NCBI RefSeq assembly: GCF_021917145.1
Contig: NC_061061.1
Location: 13,270,908-13,334,907 of the forward strand
Direction: 5' to 3'
DNA from: Hypomesus transpacificus
Taxonomy: Eukaryota > Chordata > Actinopteri > Osmeriformes > Osmeridae
Length of the DNA stretch: 64,000 bases
Shown here: positions 9,371-44,700 of the stretch, piece by piece
How positions within the stretch are numbered: the stretch's first letter is position 1
How the letters are laid out: each line of letters begins with the position of its first letter
Made by a program: the position numbers and the translations under genes
The notes under the pieces: generated by a model
Told to the model about the DNA's origin: nothing
Databases searched by the model: none
The model's input: only the letters and a program-made list of their open reading frames with translations

Positions 9371-12252
9371 AATGGATCAAGTGTGCCATGCTCGGAAGTT
9401 CCAAGGCGGCTCAATTTTTATGATTATTATCAGTGTGCTGTGTGATGGTCACTTTCAGTGCCTAAGAACTCCCCATGTCTGTTTGCCTTTTAAATCCAAA
9501 TCAGTATTGGAAAAAGATATACTTTTATGTTTTCTTTCCCCTTACAGAATCAACACATCAGCTCTGGGATGAGTGCTCTCAAACTCACTTTTATTAAAGA
9601 TACATTTGCATACATTGCATGCATATTGAAATTGATTTTTGAGTGGAACAACTGCTGAGATTGTAATACCTCCTGGGTCTGTTTCAGCAGCTGGTATTGG
9701 CTCGTAGTTGTATAACCAGCTGGCTTGTAGTTGTTCTGTACTGGTGAAACTGCTAGTTGGGCATGTTAGGAGTGGAAAGTGTCTAAAATGTTTGCTGTGA
9801 GTACGTATTTATTTATTTTTCATTTTTCAGTATTTGAATTTAAAGTGCACTATGAAGCTTTGTTACCAAAAAACGCTGGTAGATTAATCATCAAAACTAT
9901 GATGCTCTGATATCAGTACCTCTCTATATGTGCCTATGTGTTTCCAGGTGGTGCATTAATAGTAATCTGACAAGCAGGTTGCAGTTCCTATTCAGATCCA
10001 GATGACTGTATACCGTATTCTGAGTGCCTCAGCTACCAGAGACAGTGTTGTTTTAGCTTCGACATGCTTGCTCACAATGCCATGCATAATTAAACTCAGA
10101 TTTGAAATGGATAGTTAGAATTTTTTTTAAGTTTAATAATAAAAAAAACATGCTTTTTTGGCTGAAGTAAAAATGTGTACATTTCTTTGATTCATTTTTA
10201 GATTAAGAACATGTTATCTATCATTGATAAGGACCAACGCAACTTATAATTAATGAAAATATGTGGTACATGCTTAACCAGTAACACACTGGATAGTTTG
10301 TCTACAGTCACACTCCTAAAGGTGTGTATTTAGATCCCCTCACAGCAATAGGAGTTTGATATAATTATGAACATACCAAACAAATGACATGTATCAGAAA
10401 TGTGCTTGGCCATTCCTGGAGCAGTATAGTGCAACACACAGACCATCTCGCTAGAGGGAGATGGGAAGGAGGAGCCAAAGTGAGAGATGTCTGTAGAGCT
10501 TTTTGGATTAGGAAGGCCTGTGTGGAAACATGAGTTATACAGGTAGTTTATCAGCAGTTCGTGAAACAACAACGCCCTCTGGTGGCTTACTGCACTTCCT
10601 TTAAAGTCATGGTTGGAGAAAGGACTGAGTTATTATCATGGGTGTGCCCTAACATTCAGAGGACATGAACATGATGCAAAATTCAAGTATTTATTGTATG
10701 ATATAAACGTGGATAGGTACAGTTTACAGAGAAGGGACCTACTTATAGCTTTACAGCCTCAAGACCAACTTGCATCCAATAGATGATCTCTCTAACAAAC
10801 ACTAATACCACACTGACATGACACTCAGCCACTCACATATTTAACATGGTACTTAACAGCATGAGTTTTTTTTTTTGCCAGATTTTTACAAGTCAGTTGT
10901 CAGTAGTCTTAAATTTTACATTACATCCCATCAATCCTTCAGAATGAATCCTTCATTCTGACACACTGGCTAGGCTAAGAGAGCTGGGGGTTGGTTGTTC
11001 ATGTACTCCAGTCTCTTGAAAGTGATGCTCTCCTTTAGTTTGAGGCAAGAAGGTTGACCGCAAAGTCACTTAGTTTATCAACATGCTGTCAGGTAAATCA
11101 CAAGTTAATCTACTATGGATTATGAGTGTGTGTGAAATCCGTCTTTATCACTTCCCCACAAAATGTAGGATGCAAAGCTTGGTTCGTCGGATATTTGGGT
11201 AATTTTCCCTACTCCAGCAGATGGCAATAGCATGTCTAGTCGTATTGCAGTCCTTACCTGTAGTGGGCATAACATTAGAAATAAAATGGGCATAACTACA
11301 GAAATAAAAACCAAAAAGAGGGCCAAACATTTCTATTGAACATGTCTGACATCACTGCCTCTTACATAAATGTAAACTTAAGTTTAGGGACGCAGATTTA
11401 TTTGGTCTGAATATTAAAATACTCCACACTTTCACAAACAAAGCTATATTCATTAAGGCACACAAGGTCATGCTGATTAAAAGAAAATGATGGAATCTCA
11501 ACAGAATGGTATTCACTATATATCTGCTTGCCATCCAGGTGTTACTCCAGAATAGGGGTGATGGTATGGCTGGTCAACAGCATGAGACAGTAAGAAGTCT
11601 AAGACAGCAGAATACATCATATAAAACACACATGTTGTAATCTATATAGACAAATCAATTTCAGTATAAACACCAAAATAAATTATGACTTCAACAATGT
11701 GATTAGAAGTTTTGATTTGTGTTCTTTTTATTTTGTATTTTTTACAATTCTAATTAACTATTTAAAAACAATTAAAAAAGTATTTGTGTAGTTTTTCAAA
11801 AATATAAATAACAATAGCAACTCAAAAATATGAAAATACAAATATTTTATAGTGTATAGTGAATCAATTGGGTTCTTCTAGTTCTGTGTTTTAAGTGTGA
11901 GATAAGCAGAACCAAACACAGAGATTGATACGGTTCTATCTCTTTGAATTAGATCCAGTAATACACCGGGATAGAAACCCATCTACTTAAGTCAGTCTGG
12001 GAGGTCATGGTCACTGCTTAGGGAAAGCTGAATTATCACAGGGAGGAAGCACTACATGTCTTACAAATTAAGATTGCTCCGAACAAAAGATCAAACCGGG
12101 AATGATCACAAGGAATGTTTTGGACAAAAAAAAAACGGTTTCAAGATTGAGTAATTTAAAAAGCCCACTGCCCTTGAGATATCAATGTTAAAAACATAAT
12201 GTTACAACCATTTTGATGCAATATCGAGTGGTCTCCACGGGAGTATTGTGAA
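9371..12252. other. tail-to-tail region: 3' UTRs of cmtm7 and cmtm6
   Basis: No exon is recognised. Candidate + strand poly(A) signals are ATTAAA at 9593-9598 and AATAAA near 10137-10142. The remainder is AT-rich, and the left flank of the cmtm6 stop probably holds a long cmtm6 3' UTR. A CTCF-like motif lies at about 10570. Confidence 0.5.
10570..10589. promoter_or_regulatory. CTCF-like motif
   Basis: CGCCCTCTGGTGGC at about 10573-10586 is a near-consensus CTCF core. It lies in the non-coding stretch between the two convergent cmtm genes. Occupancy is not shown by sequence. Confidence 0.45.
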
Positions 12253-16207
<3,955 letters not shown>

Positions 16208-17388
16208 GCTACTGCTGTAAAATAAATGTCCGTTTAACCGACATAAAGTAGGCTAGGTTGGAAAAAAAAATGTCTTACTATACTTTGGCCTTTAACCCAT
16301 CAGGCAAAATTGGTGGAAAATGAAACTACTAGTTAGTACACAATAACTTTATACCCTGGGCCTATGTAATACAGAAAAATTGAGCATTGGAGGGTGATTT
16401 GTAAGTATAATAATACAAAATATAATTAAGTATTAACAAACTCACGTGTATTGTTGGGTTAAATCAGCAATAAAGAATTACTCGTGAACTTCTCTATACA
16501 ATTGTTCACGCTGTCTTTTGTTTCGATCTTCAACTCAACTTCCGCGTGTTGTCTAAAGTCTCCACCCCACCGGCTGAATGAGGTGGGCGGCTTCGAGCAG
16601 AGTTTTAAACCAGTGTTGAAACAATTGGAAAGTATCGTTAAGGATGTCAACGTCCTACAGCATGAATTGCAATCCCTCCCGTGTACTGTATCCTAAACTA
16701 TCAAGAAAGTTGTAGGAGAAAAATAGGTAAATTCCGCCGTAACCTACGGCACACCTAGGTGTGCGCACGCATACCCTACCTGTTGCTTCTGCTCGCGGAC
16801 GCAAAGCAAAGTCTCTATTGTCTCACCAGATGTTGGTCTAGGTCTGTCTGTGGGTCTGTTGTCCGAATAATATACAAACTTTTATAATTTACACAATGAA
16901 ATACATTTATACTGTATTTGTATATCGCGTTTTAGGTACGAACTTAAAGTCAGACGTAGACTGTTATTAACACTTGGTGTGACAAAATGCCAAGTAACCG
17001 CTAGATGACACTGTCGTCAAGATGTGCTTCCAGCGCAAAGCAATCAGCTTTCAGTTTTTCCTTTCGATGGAGGGGAGGGTGTGTGTGAAAGTGATGAAAA
17101 CCACCTCCACCTCCTTGGACGACCCTAAGAAAGAATTTCCAGGAGTCTCCTGCAACGTCTCCCATAAACTTAAAAAGGGCGAGACTGGGAAGCGACAGGG
17201 AGTCACATCTGGGGAACATTCCTCCGGTACTGATGTTCACCAGAACTATGGATTGAGAATGGAGATAGGTAATCTGTGTGGTGCGGTCGTCCTCATCAGC
17301 CGAGTGCGCACACATCGCACCTTTTGAACAAGAAAAGTTTATTTTTTTTGTTGCCACGACTCTCTTGGATTTTCTGAAATCTCTGAAG
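16208..17388. promoter_or_regulatory. divergent region between cmtm6 and cpne4, with candidate cpne4 5' UTR exon
   Basis: cmtm6 starts leftward at 16207. On the + strand a strong donor (GAAG then GTGAGT) occurs at 17389 after about 300 bp of relatively CpG-richer sequence with no long conserved frame. This could be the end of a 5' untranslated exon of cpne4, because the first coding exon (from 19591) has an acceptor in front of it and so needs an upstream exon. The identity of that exon is inferred. Confidence 0.35.
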
Positions 17389-17992
17389 GTGAGTTGCTGA
17401 TGCGATGTCCTTTATGAATTGATGACACATGAGGGATGAAGGGATGGAATGTAGCGTAATGATAGCCTAGTGATATGTTAAATGTTAAATGTTACATTTT
17501 AAATCAAATATTTTTTCTCATTGAAGATGAGTGATCAACAACATTTCGAAAGCTTTTTTCTTTTCATCACATTGGATGAACGATCACGTGAAAGGGATTT
17601 ATTTTCCATAACTAAATTATGTGAGGTTATCTGTAAATGAAGCCACATATAGTGGTCCCACTCCCAATCATTATGTAAGGTGAATATGTAAATCAAGCTT
17701 TCTAAAGCCAAACATTGTTTTAAATGCTGCACATCCAATTATTGAGGATTCTCATTAATTCTGACGCTTGCCTTTGAACCTCATTCTTCCAAATCAAATA
17801 TTGAGTGTATCATATCTGTTCACTGACACTTTAGGTTGCACTTGTTCCCAATCAGCTGAATGTGTTCAGCATGGCTCATCCTGCATGACGGACATCCCTA
17901 GACCTCTTGCGTCTGTTGTACCCAGAGTGTTGGAAGTCCTGAACCCCTCCCACCACAGACATGTTGTTGGTCAGGCATGCTAATGGATTGAG

Positions 17993-18185
17993 CAGGGTTT
18001 GAATTACGGGGGGGGGGGTTTGACCCCCCTAATTAAGACTTGGACCCCCCAAAAAGAGGTAAAAGAAAATGTTGGATGGGTCGATACATTTATATATCAT
18101 TCTTAATTGTAATCGTAAATATTACTTTATACCCCGGAGAAGAAGTTGACCCCCTCCGATTGTCACTGTATAATTCGCACTCTGG
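17993..18185 (+). repeat. short interspersed repeat, copy B
   Basis: Matches the reverse complement of 4499-4658 from GGTTTGAATTAC to GCACTCTG. It carries a G run, and about 40 bp of AT-rich sequence absent from copy A. Class unknown. Confidence 0.75.
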
Positions 18186-18610
18186 GCTTGAGTTCACATG
18201 GATGGTTCCTTCCCATTCAGAGAAAGGGCAATTACCAGAGTATGAGATACAACTGGGTTTCAAAGTGCCCCAAGCAGCTGGTAGGCCCACGGAATGTCAG
18301 ACGCGGGTTATGTTGGCACGACAGCCAGGGCTGTTAAAGGGGCTTCAAGAGCTGGTGCTTTAATGATGCACCTGGATGATCAACTGCGAAAGCCTTGATA
18401 CTACTGTGGTTGTGACAAAACTAAATGGATCACAAATATGGAAGAAATATTTTGTGATTTCAGTTGATTAAAGATATGTTACGGTGCTGGCTCAGCTGTC
18501 CAGCAGGTCTGTCATGAAGACTTGTGTCTGGGGTCCAAATGTCAATAAAGAAACACACGTTTTGTTGACAGGTTTCCCAGAGGCCAGGAATCTCCTCTGC
18601 AACCTAATGC

Positions 18611-18740
18611 CCATGACATCACTAAACTACTGTACTGCCCATGACATCACTAAACTACTGTACTGCCAATGACATCACTAAACTACTGTACTGCCCATGA
18701 CATCACTAAACTACTGTCCATGACATCATAAAACTAATGT
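18611..18740. repeat. 28-bp tandem repeat
   Basis: Four full copies of a 28-bp unit starting CCATGACATCACTAAACTAC (at 18611, 18639, 18667 and 18695), plus a diverged partial copy from about 18718. Each unit contains TGACATCA, which resembles a CRE/AP-1 half site. It lies in the presumed first intron of cpne4. Confidence 0.92.
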
Positions 18741-19476
18741 GCTGGCAAGGTTGCTGTTTAGGTCAGAATCTTAGAAGGTTTTATCGTATTATTAATTCCT
18801 TTTGAGGCACAAATTGTTCTCTTTTCCTCTGTCTCTTTGTCTCCCTGAACTGTTTACGTATGTGCACAGGGTTAGTTTGAACTGCTATCTTGTGCTTGCC
18901 TGGAGACGTGAAATTACCCAGAGAGGGGCTGAGTGAATCTGATTGGAACAAGGAAGAGATCAAAGAGAGAAGTAGTATTAATATCCAATTATTGAATAGT
19001 ACTTTATTTTCTAATGCATTTGCAGACACACCATCAACTATCTGCTGCTTATGTGTTGAAGTTAAAGGGCATGGACACATGAGCAGTATATGAATATATG
19101 GGGACCATCTTTCATATTGTTAGACTGGATGAATTCCATCGCTTCAGAAAAATACGATCCTCGGATATTGTTGATTAAATTAGCCACCGACAATTATCAT
19201 CAGTTGAGCTCATGCCAGGCTCCTGTGGAAAGGGCTCAAGCTGCATGATTGGATGATTAGAGGGTTAGGATTCATTAGGTGATTGGTGGGCAGGGAGATA
19301 CTGATCATTTCCTGTCCACTTTATGGTGATTAAATCATGATTTGATCATTTGGAGTGTGGCGGAGGCTGGAGGATGCAGGATGAAGGGAAATGAGTGTAC
19401 CAGAACAACTGAAGGAGTGAGATGAAGTCATGAATAGGAAGCTGTTATTTCATCCCTATCACTTAATCACTGTTAA

Positions 19477-37648
<18,172 letters not shown>

Positions 37649-38297
37649 TCTTTTCCATTTTCTGCACCCAGATAGCTCGTCATAGCTAACTTTAAAAGAC
37701 AGTTACTGTTTGGGGTACATTATATTTTATGTTGTGCATGCTGAAATGTTAACAGGCTTGCATTTGTTGACATTTCAAACATTTATATGATTGACAAAAA
37801 AGCACCCACAAAGAAATGCATAACCAACTACAACCAAACTTGGCTTCCCTACAGATGAAGCATGTGGATAAAGGAATGTACTGGATGGATAACCACCCTT
37901 GTTCGTTTTTCTAACAGTTTGTTGAGATTTTGCTAAATTTCGTAAGATTCGTATATTGTAAAGCATTTTGGATCAATGCAAGTTAAGTGGCAACCTACTT
38001 TAATACCCATAGCCTCATCGGCTGCTTGTGGAGTAGGAGCAGATGCATGGACTGTTGTTTTGCATGCTCATAACGCTGCAGGAACGCGTTTTATGTTGTT
38101 TTCTTTGTGAGGAATCAAGTTTACAGTGTCGGTTAGGGAAGGGTATTCTCTACTCTAAAGCATGTTCAAATGTGTGAGTAGAACGTAAAGCACAACTTGA
38201 GTATTCTGGGAAAATGAATGTAAAATGATGGTCACATGATTTGCAATAGTTCTGTAACCATACAGTAGTGTGTGAAAAAGGATGAACAACTTATGAT

Positions 38298-38303
38298 AAT
38301 AAA
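38298..38303 (+). promoter_or_regulatory. poly(A) signal for cpne4
   Basis: AATAAA about 650 nt after the copine stop; first canonical signal downstream. Confidence 0.55.
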
Positions 38304-41300
38304 CACTTTATCAATATCTTTGTGAATTGTTTTGTGTCGATGCCAATGTGTTGTTAACAAGCTTGTGATCAAAAATAATAACTATTAATGTTCGAATGTA
38401 TTGACTAATATATACAATTGCAGGCTGTTTTACACTGACAAGCATGGCAGAATACTGAGAAGATTTTGACTGGAAATCATGAATTTTTGAATGCACATGG
38501 AAAGGTATGGGAATTACTAGACCAAAGAGAGGCATTGGCCGAAGTTAAAGTGGAATGTCTTCAACCATGTGTGACCAGATGTAGGGATAGGACTGTCGTC
38601 CTGCTCCCAGAATAACCCCCATCACGATCCGTTGTGTTAAGGAAATAGTGAGTTAAAGAGGGATGGAGGGAGTGAGGGATTTGGAGATGTCAGGGGTGTG
38701 CAGTGGAAAGGTCCATGGCTCTGTGATGGACTGAAGCCTATCAGATGACATTTAAGTAATTGTGTGTTTGCAATAATTAACTGAGTCTCAAGCATAAGAT
38801 TAGCATGGCCCACTGTGAAATGATAAGGTATGATGGAGAGTGGGGTGTGAAAGCATTACAGTAAGTGTCTTAATATCAATAAGACAACAATAATATACCT
38901 TAAAACAAATATGATTATGCTGGTATTTGAATGCCATTATCGAAGTAATATTTTTGTTCCTATCTCATAAAAAAGGATTTCATACTTTTGAACTCTTCAT
39001 ACTTTTGAACTCTTAACTTCAACAGCATCTCTCAATCAGAGTGATAAGTGATCTGAGAAAGAACACTTCATATCATGCGTGTTTCTCTGAATGTGTGCAT
39101 GTGTGTCTACTGTGTGTGTGTGAGTGAGTGTGTGTGTGTGCGTGTGTGGTGTGTGTAACAGTAACAGTGCAGTGAGTTGTCATGGGAAATCAAACTATAT
39201 TTCTCCTTAATGCCTTAGAAATTGTATCCTATCAAAATGAACACCCCAGGGACTAGAACCACGCAACATCATTTAAATTCAATCCTTCTAGAAGGAAATG
39301 AGATTGCCCAATACCAGACAACCACATCCTGGGATCTAGGTTGACTTTGAAACAGCCTCCTCTGGCCAGCTCCACACAGCCAGCCGTGACTCCAGTGAGT
39401 GGCATCTTTCATGGTAAATCCAAACAGGGCTCTCAGTATTTCAAAATGAGCCCCATCACTGAAGTGGGAGTCCAGACACAACTAAAGGTCTACTTCCATC
39501 ATCAGTCTGATTCATGTTGATGGGACAGAAGATGACTGCTGTTGCCTTGGAGGCTTAATCACACAGTATTTTACAGAAGAAAACAGACTAATTTGCTGCC
39601 GCCTATGCAGTGAGTGGACTCCTGTGTTATGGGACCAATTATGGGAGAGATGGTTAGAAAAACATTATGGAAAAAAACAAGGTCCCAAGATAGCCATCTG
39701 ATTCCTTTTTCAAACAGTGTTTGGGTGTGTGTGTGTTTGTATGGAGGGTCAGTCTGATTGAAAGAAATGAAAACATGCACGTAGATAGTTGTGACATATT
39801 TTCTATGCTTCTGTGCAAAGGAAACAAAGCAAACAATGCTCTGTATGTAATGATGGGCTGTTTGTAAACCAACAGGCTTGCAGTATGTACCAAGAAAACT
39901 GATATCACAGCCAATGACAGCGATTCACAGTTATTAGCTCTAAATCTTTGAGGTTAGCAAACAACAATAAGGATTATTTGCGCCATTGTTATCCTTGGTG
40001 TTTTCAAGGTTTGGAAATGTATTTCAGGAGGTCAGGGACTGATAGACATCTGTAGTCCTCAATCATAAACCAAAGCTGTCCTGACATTCATGGACACACA
40101 CACACACGGGGGGTCAATTATCCAGAGTGAGCACTAAACACTATAATTCTGAGCTGTGTTGACCTACGTCTTTGTTTGAATCAGTGTCTCTGGTGACCTC
40201 TCTGAGTGCATGATAGGTCAAAGCGGTCTGCCCAGGGAGCTGAATGCCATGCAGATTTAACTGGCAGGTAGGCTGAGTAGGGAGAGCAACAGAGGTAATG
40301 AGGGTCTTGTTCAAAGACAACGAGCTGTGAAAGGGGTTGATTAGCTACTGCAAGGACACTAAGCTGCCATTCTGAGTGTAGTAGAAGGGGGGGATCCCCT
40401 AGATCCACCCCTCTATACTTCTCTGAAAAGAACATATCTTAGTGGTCAGTGGTTAAACTGAAAGCCATTGTTTGGTTCTGTCAGTCCAATGTATCAAGGT
40501 ATCAAATTGGCTATGGTTTTTATGATTTGCAGTGGTAGAGAGGTTTAAAACTTTCAATCTGACTCTCATGGCTGATGTTATATGAAGTAACCTTCCCGCA
40601 ATTCTCTGGATGCATGTCATCATCTAGAAGTGACTTTGCTTTTTTGCACTTGAAGTTCTATTCTTTAGGTCAAAAGAAATTTGATTTTAGCATGCTGATT
40701 CGTTTTTTTACCCCAAAAACCCTTCAGGTGAAGTATGTTTTCTGTCATGTCAAAATATCACTGGGTTGCAACACAGTCTCTTTTTCTTGTTAAACATAAC
40801 AAAATACATGTCCAACCCAAACCACACTGAAGTAAAACTGGTCATGGATCTGTATAGTAGTTAACTGTTTTGTATAAAGAAGCATTTCCATAGGAAAATT
40901 TCTTTCTAAAGTGATACATTTAGTTGTAATACTTTGGACTGATTGAAAATGTGTCATCTTAGGCAGCTGTTCTAATATAAACATGCCTGGTGGTGTGATT
41001 CTCAACACAAAATACAAAAAAACAAATGGCTCCCACTCGCAAACTGGAATAATCTAAGTACATGGATAGCCTGAAGGAAGCCTATTGGCTGAAACATCCC
41101 ATTTGTGTTGCTAAGCAAATCATCTTGTCAATTGACTGTGACCTGTAGAGGTTAATTGATAAGAATGCATTCAATATCAAGCCAGCTTGTTAGACTATAT
41201 GGGCTTGGTAGAAGGCAAATAGCTGCTTGGCCAATGGCTTTCATGTCAAAATAAATCAGCAATCTCTGCTGATAGCGTTGCCATTTTATTGTGTAGCACA

Positions 41301-43025
41301 GTAGCAAGCCAAGGTAATTCCTCTGTCATTATTATAGAGGTGTCAATCCTAGTCCATAATTCAAATCATAAAATGTGAACCCAGTTTTAGGCTTAAATGA
41401 CCTGGAGCATGTCTCTTCATTCTCTTATGTTACTTCACATCTTCCTCTGGGTTGATTAATTGTAATTGCACACAGATGCAAAATAAGCTCCTGTCGTGCA
41501 TCACCAAATCCTCCCCCAAATCCATCCTTCCCTGTGCTTCCTAATCAGTTCCCCTCAAACACCCCTCCTCACGCTGTGATCTGATTGTCATACTCAACAA
41601 CCATACTGCCATGCAAAATCAATTAACCAAGCCTTATTTAGCATGTTAATTAATAGTCTACAGATGACTATTCAGCATATTGATTAGAGAACAGTCTGGA
41701 CAGAACTGTTCATCCTGCTGGTTAGAGAACTGTCTTTAGAAAACTGTACAGTGCCTTGCTCCCCATGATGCCTTTCCTTTGGCAGTTAACATAACTTATT
41801 TCAATATTTTATCACAGGAATATTAGCTGATGACTGATGACTATTTTATTGGGGGGGGGGGGGGGGGGGTTATCATTGATTATGATGATGTACTGTCTAT
41901 ATTGTGAGGCACAGTACTTGCAGTCCTGCTGGTGAAACCATGAAAACGCTCTTGCTCAGGCAGGTTTTTTAAACAGTGTTTACAAACAGTCCACAAAAAT
42001 GTTTCCCCTAAGTACTTGTACATGATAGAACCATGGAATGGGAACAGTGACTGTCTAATGGCTGCTGCTCAAACTGCTGCTCAGTTTTCTACCAGCAGCT
42101 GCTCTAGACTTCAGAAGAAGCCTAATTAAGGTGCCAGTTTCTCTTAGCGTGATTCAAAAATACTTTGACAAACATGGCTGAGGAGGGACTGAGAGAAGTA
42201 GTTACTGGTGACTCACAAAGAAAGTAGCCCCCCTGAAATAGAGTTCTTCTACAACTCAATGACCTTTGCTTCCTTTAACTCATATTGTTTTTTGTTTTTT
42301 TTACTTTGTTTACATTTCCAACAAACATCCTTCCACAATAGCGATAGTAGATTCCCCAAATGAAGACTTGCAGGAAGTAGAGCTGCTGTGCTAGTGTTAA
42401 AGGTTGGCTGTGCTGGGGGATGACCTCCCAGGTTTTGTTTAAGTAGTTCAGGGTAATGTCTTTCTACCTTTGCACCAAACTTTCTCCTTTTCGCTCTCTT
42501 TCTCCCTCTTTCTCAATTTCACTCTAAAACCGCAGGTATCAACACAAAACAAGCTGTTTTAATTGCTGTGGGATCCCTGTGGCCTTGGCTCCTCTGTGAG
42601 CTAATGAGAAAGATGTCTCTCTTCTCTCGTCCTTCCCAAGTCAAGGGTCATGGCTTGACCCAGGGCTGCTGGTGGGGGAGCTGATATCAGGGAACTATTG
42701 AACCAGGTCATCACCTCTGTCTGAGTCTGTGTCCATTGCTGTCCAATATATTGTCCAAGAGAGGTATTGAGCAGATGTCTAACACACGATTATCTTACTG
42801 TAGATTCTTAGACGTTTAGAGAATATGTGTACACGTAGCACTTTTGGTATGATAGAATCAACATGTTAGGGGAGACACTTTAGAACGTGTCAGCCAACCT
42901 TGCACATGTCACCTGCTTAATGTGCTAATATCATAAATAAAAAAATACACTTACAGTTCAGCGTTGCTGCAAGTGAAAATTCCCAAAGGCAGCGTTTGCT
43001 GTGCCGTCCTGGCCAGGAAATCCTA

Positions 43026-43039
43026 GTTCCCATGGCAAC
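43026..43039. promoter_or_regulatory. RFX X-box-like palindrome
   Basis: GTTCCCATGGCAAC fits the palindromic RFX site GTTnCCATGGnAAC. It lies in the desert, about 5 kb past cpne4. Motif match only. Confidence 0.35.
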
Positions 43040-44589
43040 TCCCCATCCCCCACCCTCCTTCTCCTGGAAGACCCACCTCACCTCTGCTCTACATTCTCTG
43101 CCTCACTTCAAAGTAGTTAATGCGTGGAGGTCTTCTTCCAACTACCCCTCACAATTACACTATATGCATTAACACACTCACATTCTCACACAGTGCAGAT
43201 CCAAAGACACATATTAACATGTCATTACAGAAGCTCATTGGCTGCTGCAGCAGTGGACCTTTTCTGTTTGTGTGCTGTCCATCCATGTGTGACAGGAAGA
43301 GAGGTCTAAGAAACTGAAGTAACAGTGGATTAGTCTGGAAGGGGGCAAGTAACGATGGAATTCTTTCAGAGGAGATCTACCTGTTAGAAGCCAACCCGAA
43401 CCGCAGGTCCCAGATACACAGTGTGTCCAAATCATTTTCTTTGCTTCTCAGTTCCACATTTGTAAGACTCAATTTGCATGTAAGATATAGGAATACCTGG
43501 TTCAGCTTTGCGATTCTAGCTTTCCATGTTATGGATTGAGTATTTTATTATTAGATAATTACAGAAACATGAAAAATGCAATATAATTTCTTCAAATCTG
43601 TTCACCAAGAAAGTTATCTTACCCAAGATGCTGAGCACGGTGACTCCTAAGCATCACACATTTGAATTCAAGATTCTTTAATCCTTTGAAGTACCAGTAC
43701 CGAGACAGTCCTTCTGTACTGTATCACAATCATTTGCTACGGTCTGCCAGTGACAGAATGGCCAAGGGTGGACCATTGACGGAGGGGTGTGTGTTAGGAG
43801 GGTGTTGGGATAAGGTGTGTAGAGTGGGAGAGGTACTGGGTGAGGGAGGTGGGTTGTGTAAATGTATTTTTCATCAAATACCAATTAAGGAAGTAACAAC
43901 TAAAACGTTTTAATGCTATCCATACAAATATTTCAAATAGTTTTAAAGTATTGTAGAATGTGTCAAATGTCGTCAGCCACTGTATTCTGACAGGACATTT
44001 TGGATGGAGCTGGGTGAGATAGGAAGCAAATACAAAGCCTACTGACAGAGCTGCTTGTGTTTGGAAGCCAGACAGAACTGGGCCATATGTTTGATCTCTG
44101 TCCAGCTGGAATCTCCGATGTGAGGGTTGCTCAGGTGAATTGGCTCCAGCCATGTAAAGAAGCTTCAGCTCTTTTCATTTGGGAATATCCATCCAGAAGC
44201 TCCCAGTAGCTCACTGCTTACAGCTAGCTGACCGTGTCAGTCGCATAGGGAATGTGCTATGGCAACTGTTAACTTTTTTTATTTATTTTTTACTAACGCT
44301 GCTTGCAAAGTACATTCATTTAAATTCCGGTGTGAAAGTGTGCAAGTCCATGCACTTATTATTTTTGTATTCCCTTATCGTAGTATCTTGGTACTACACT
44401 CACACTCTCTATCCTGGTTCCGCTCTCACACTCTCATGTCTCCTTGAGTGATCACTCTGAAAGTGCTGATGTGAATGCAACATGATCTGATAGGAGAAGA
44501 AATTAGAGGTCACATTACTCTTGTGTATGGCTGGTATGGAAGTATTAGCTTATCATAGATGTAATCTGTGTTAAATTGAATACTTATGT

Positions 44590-44700
44590 TATGTTCTGCT
44601 AGGTTGCTTTGCGTTGTCTTGCCCCAAGAATTTCAGTGCCCAGTCTGACCTTGTGTTTTTCTGTGCATCTGACAATAAAAGACTTGAAAACTTGAAACTA
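44590..44700 (+). repeat. probable non-LTR retrotransposon 3' tail
   Basis: AAGAATTTCAGTGCCC, then CTGTGCATCTGACAATAAA and an ACTTGAAA-type end resemble the 3' ends of fish Rex1-like LINEs as I recall them. No coding part remains. Confidence 0.5.
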
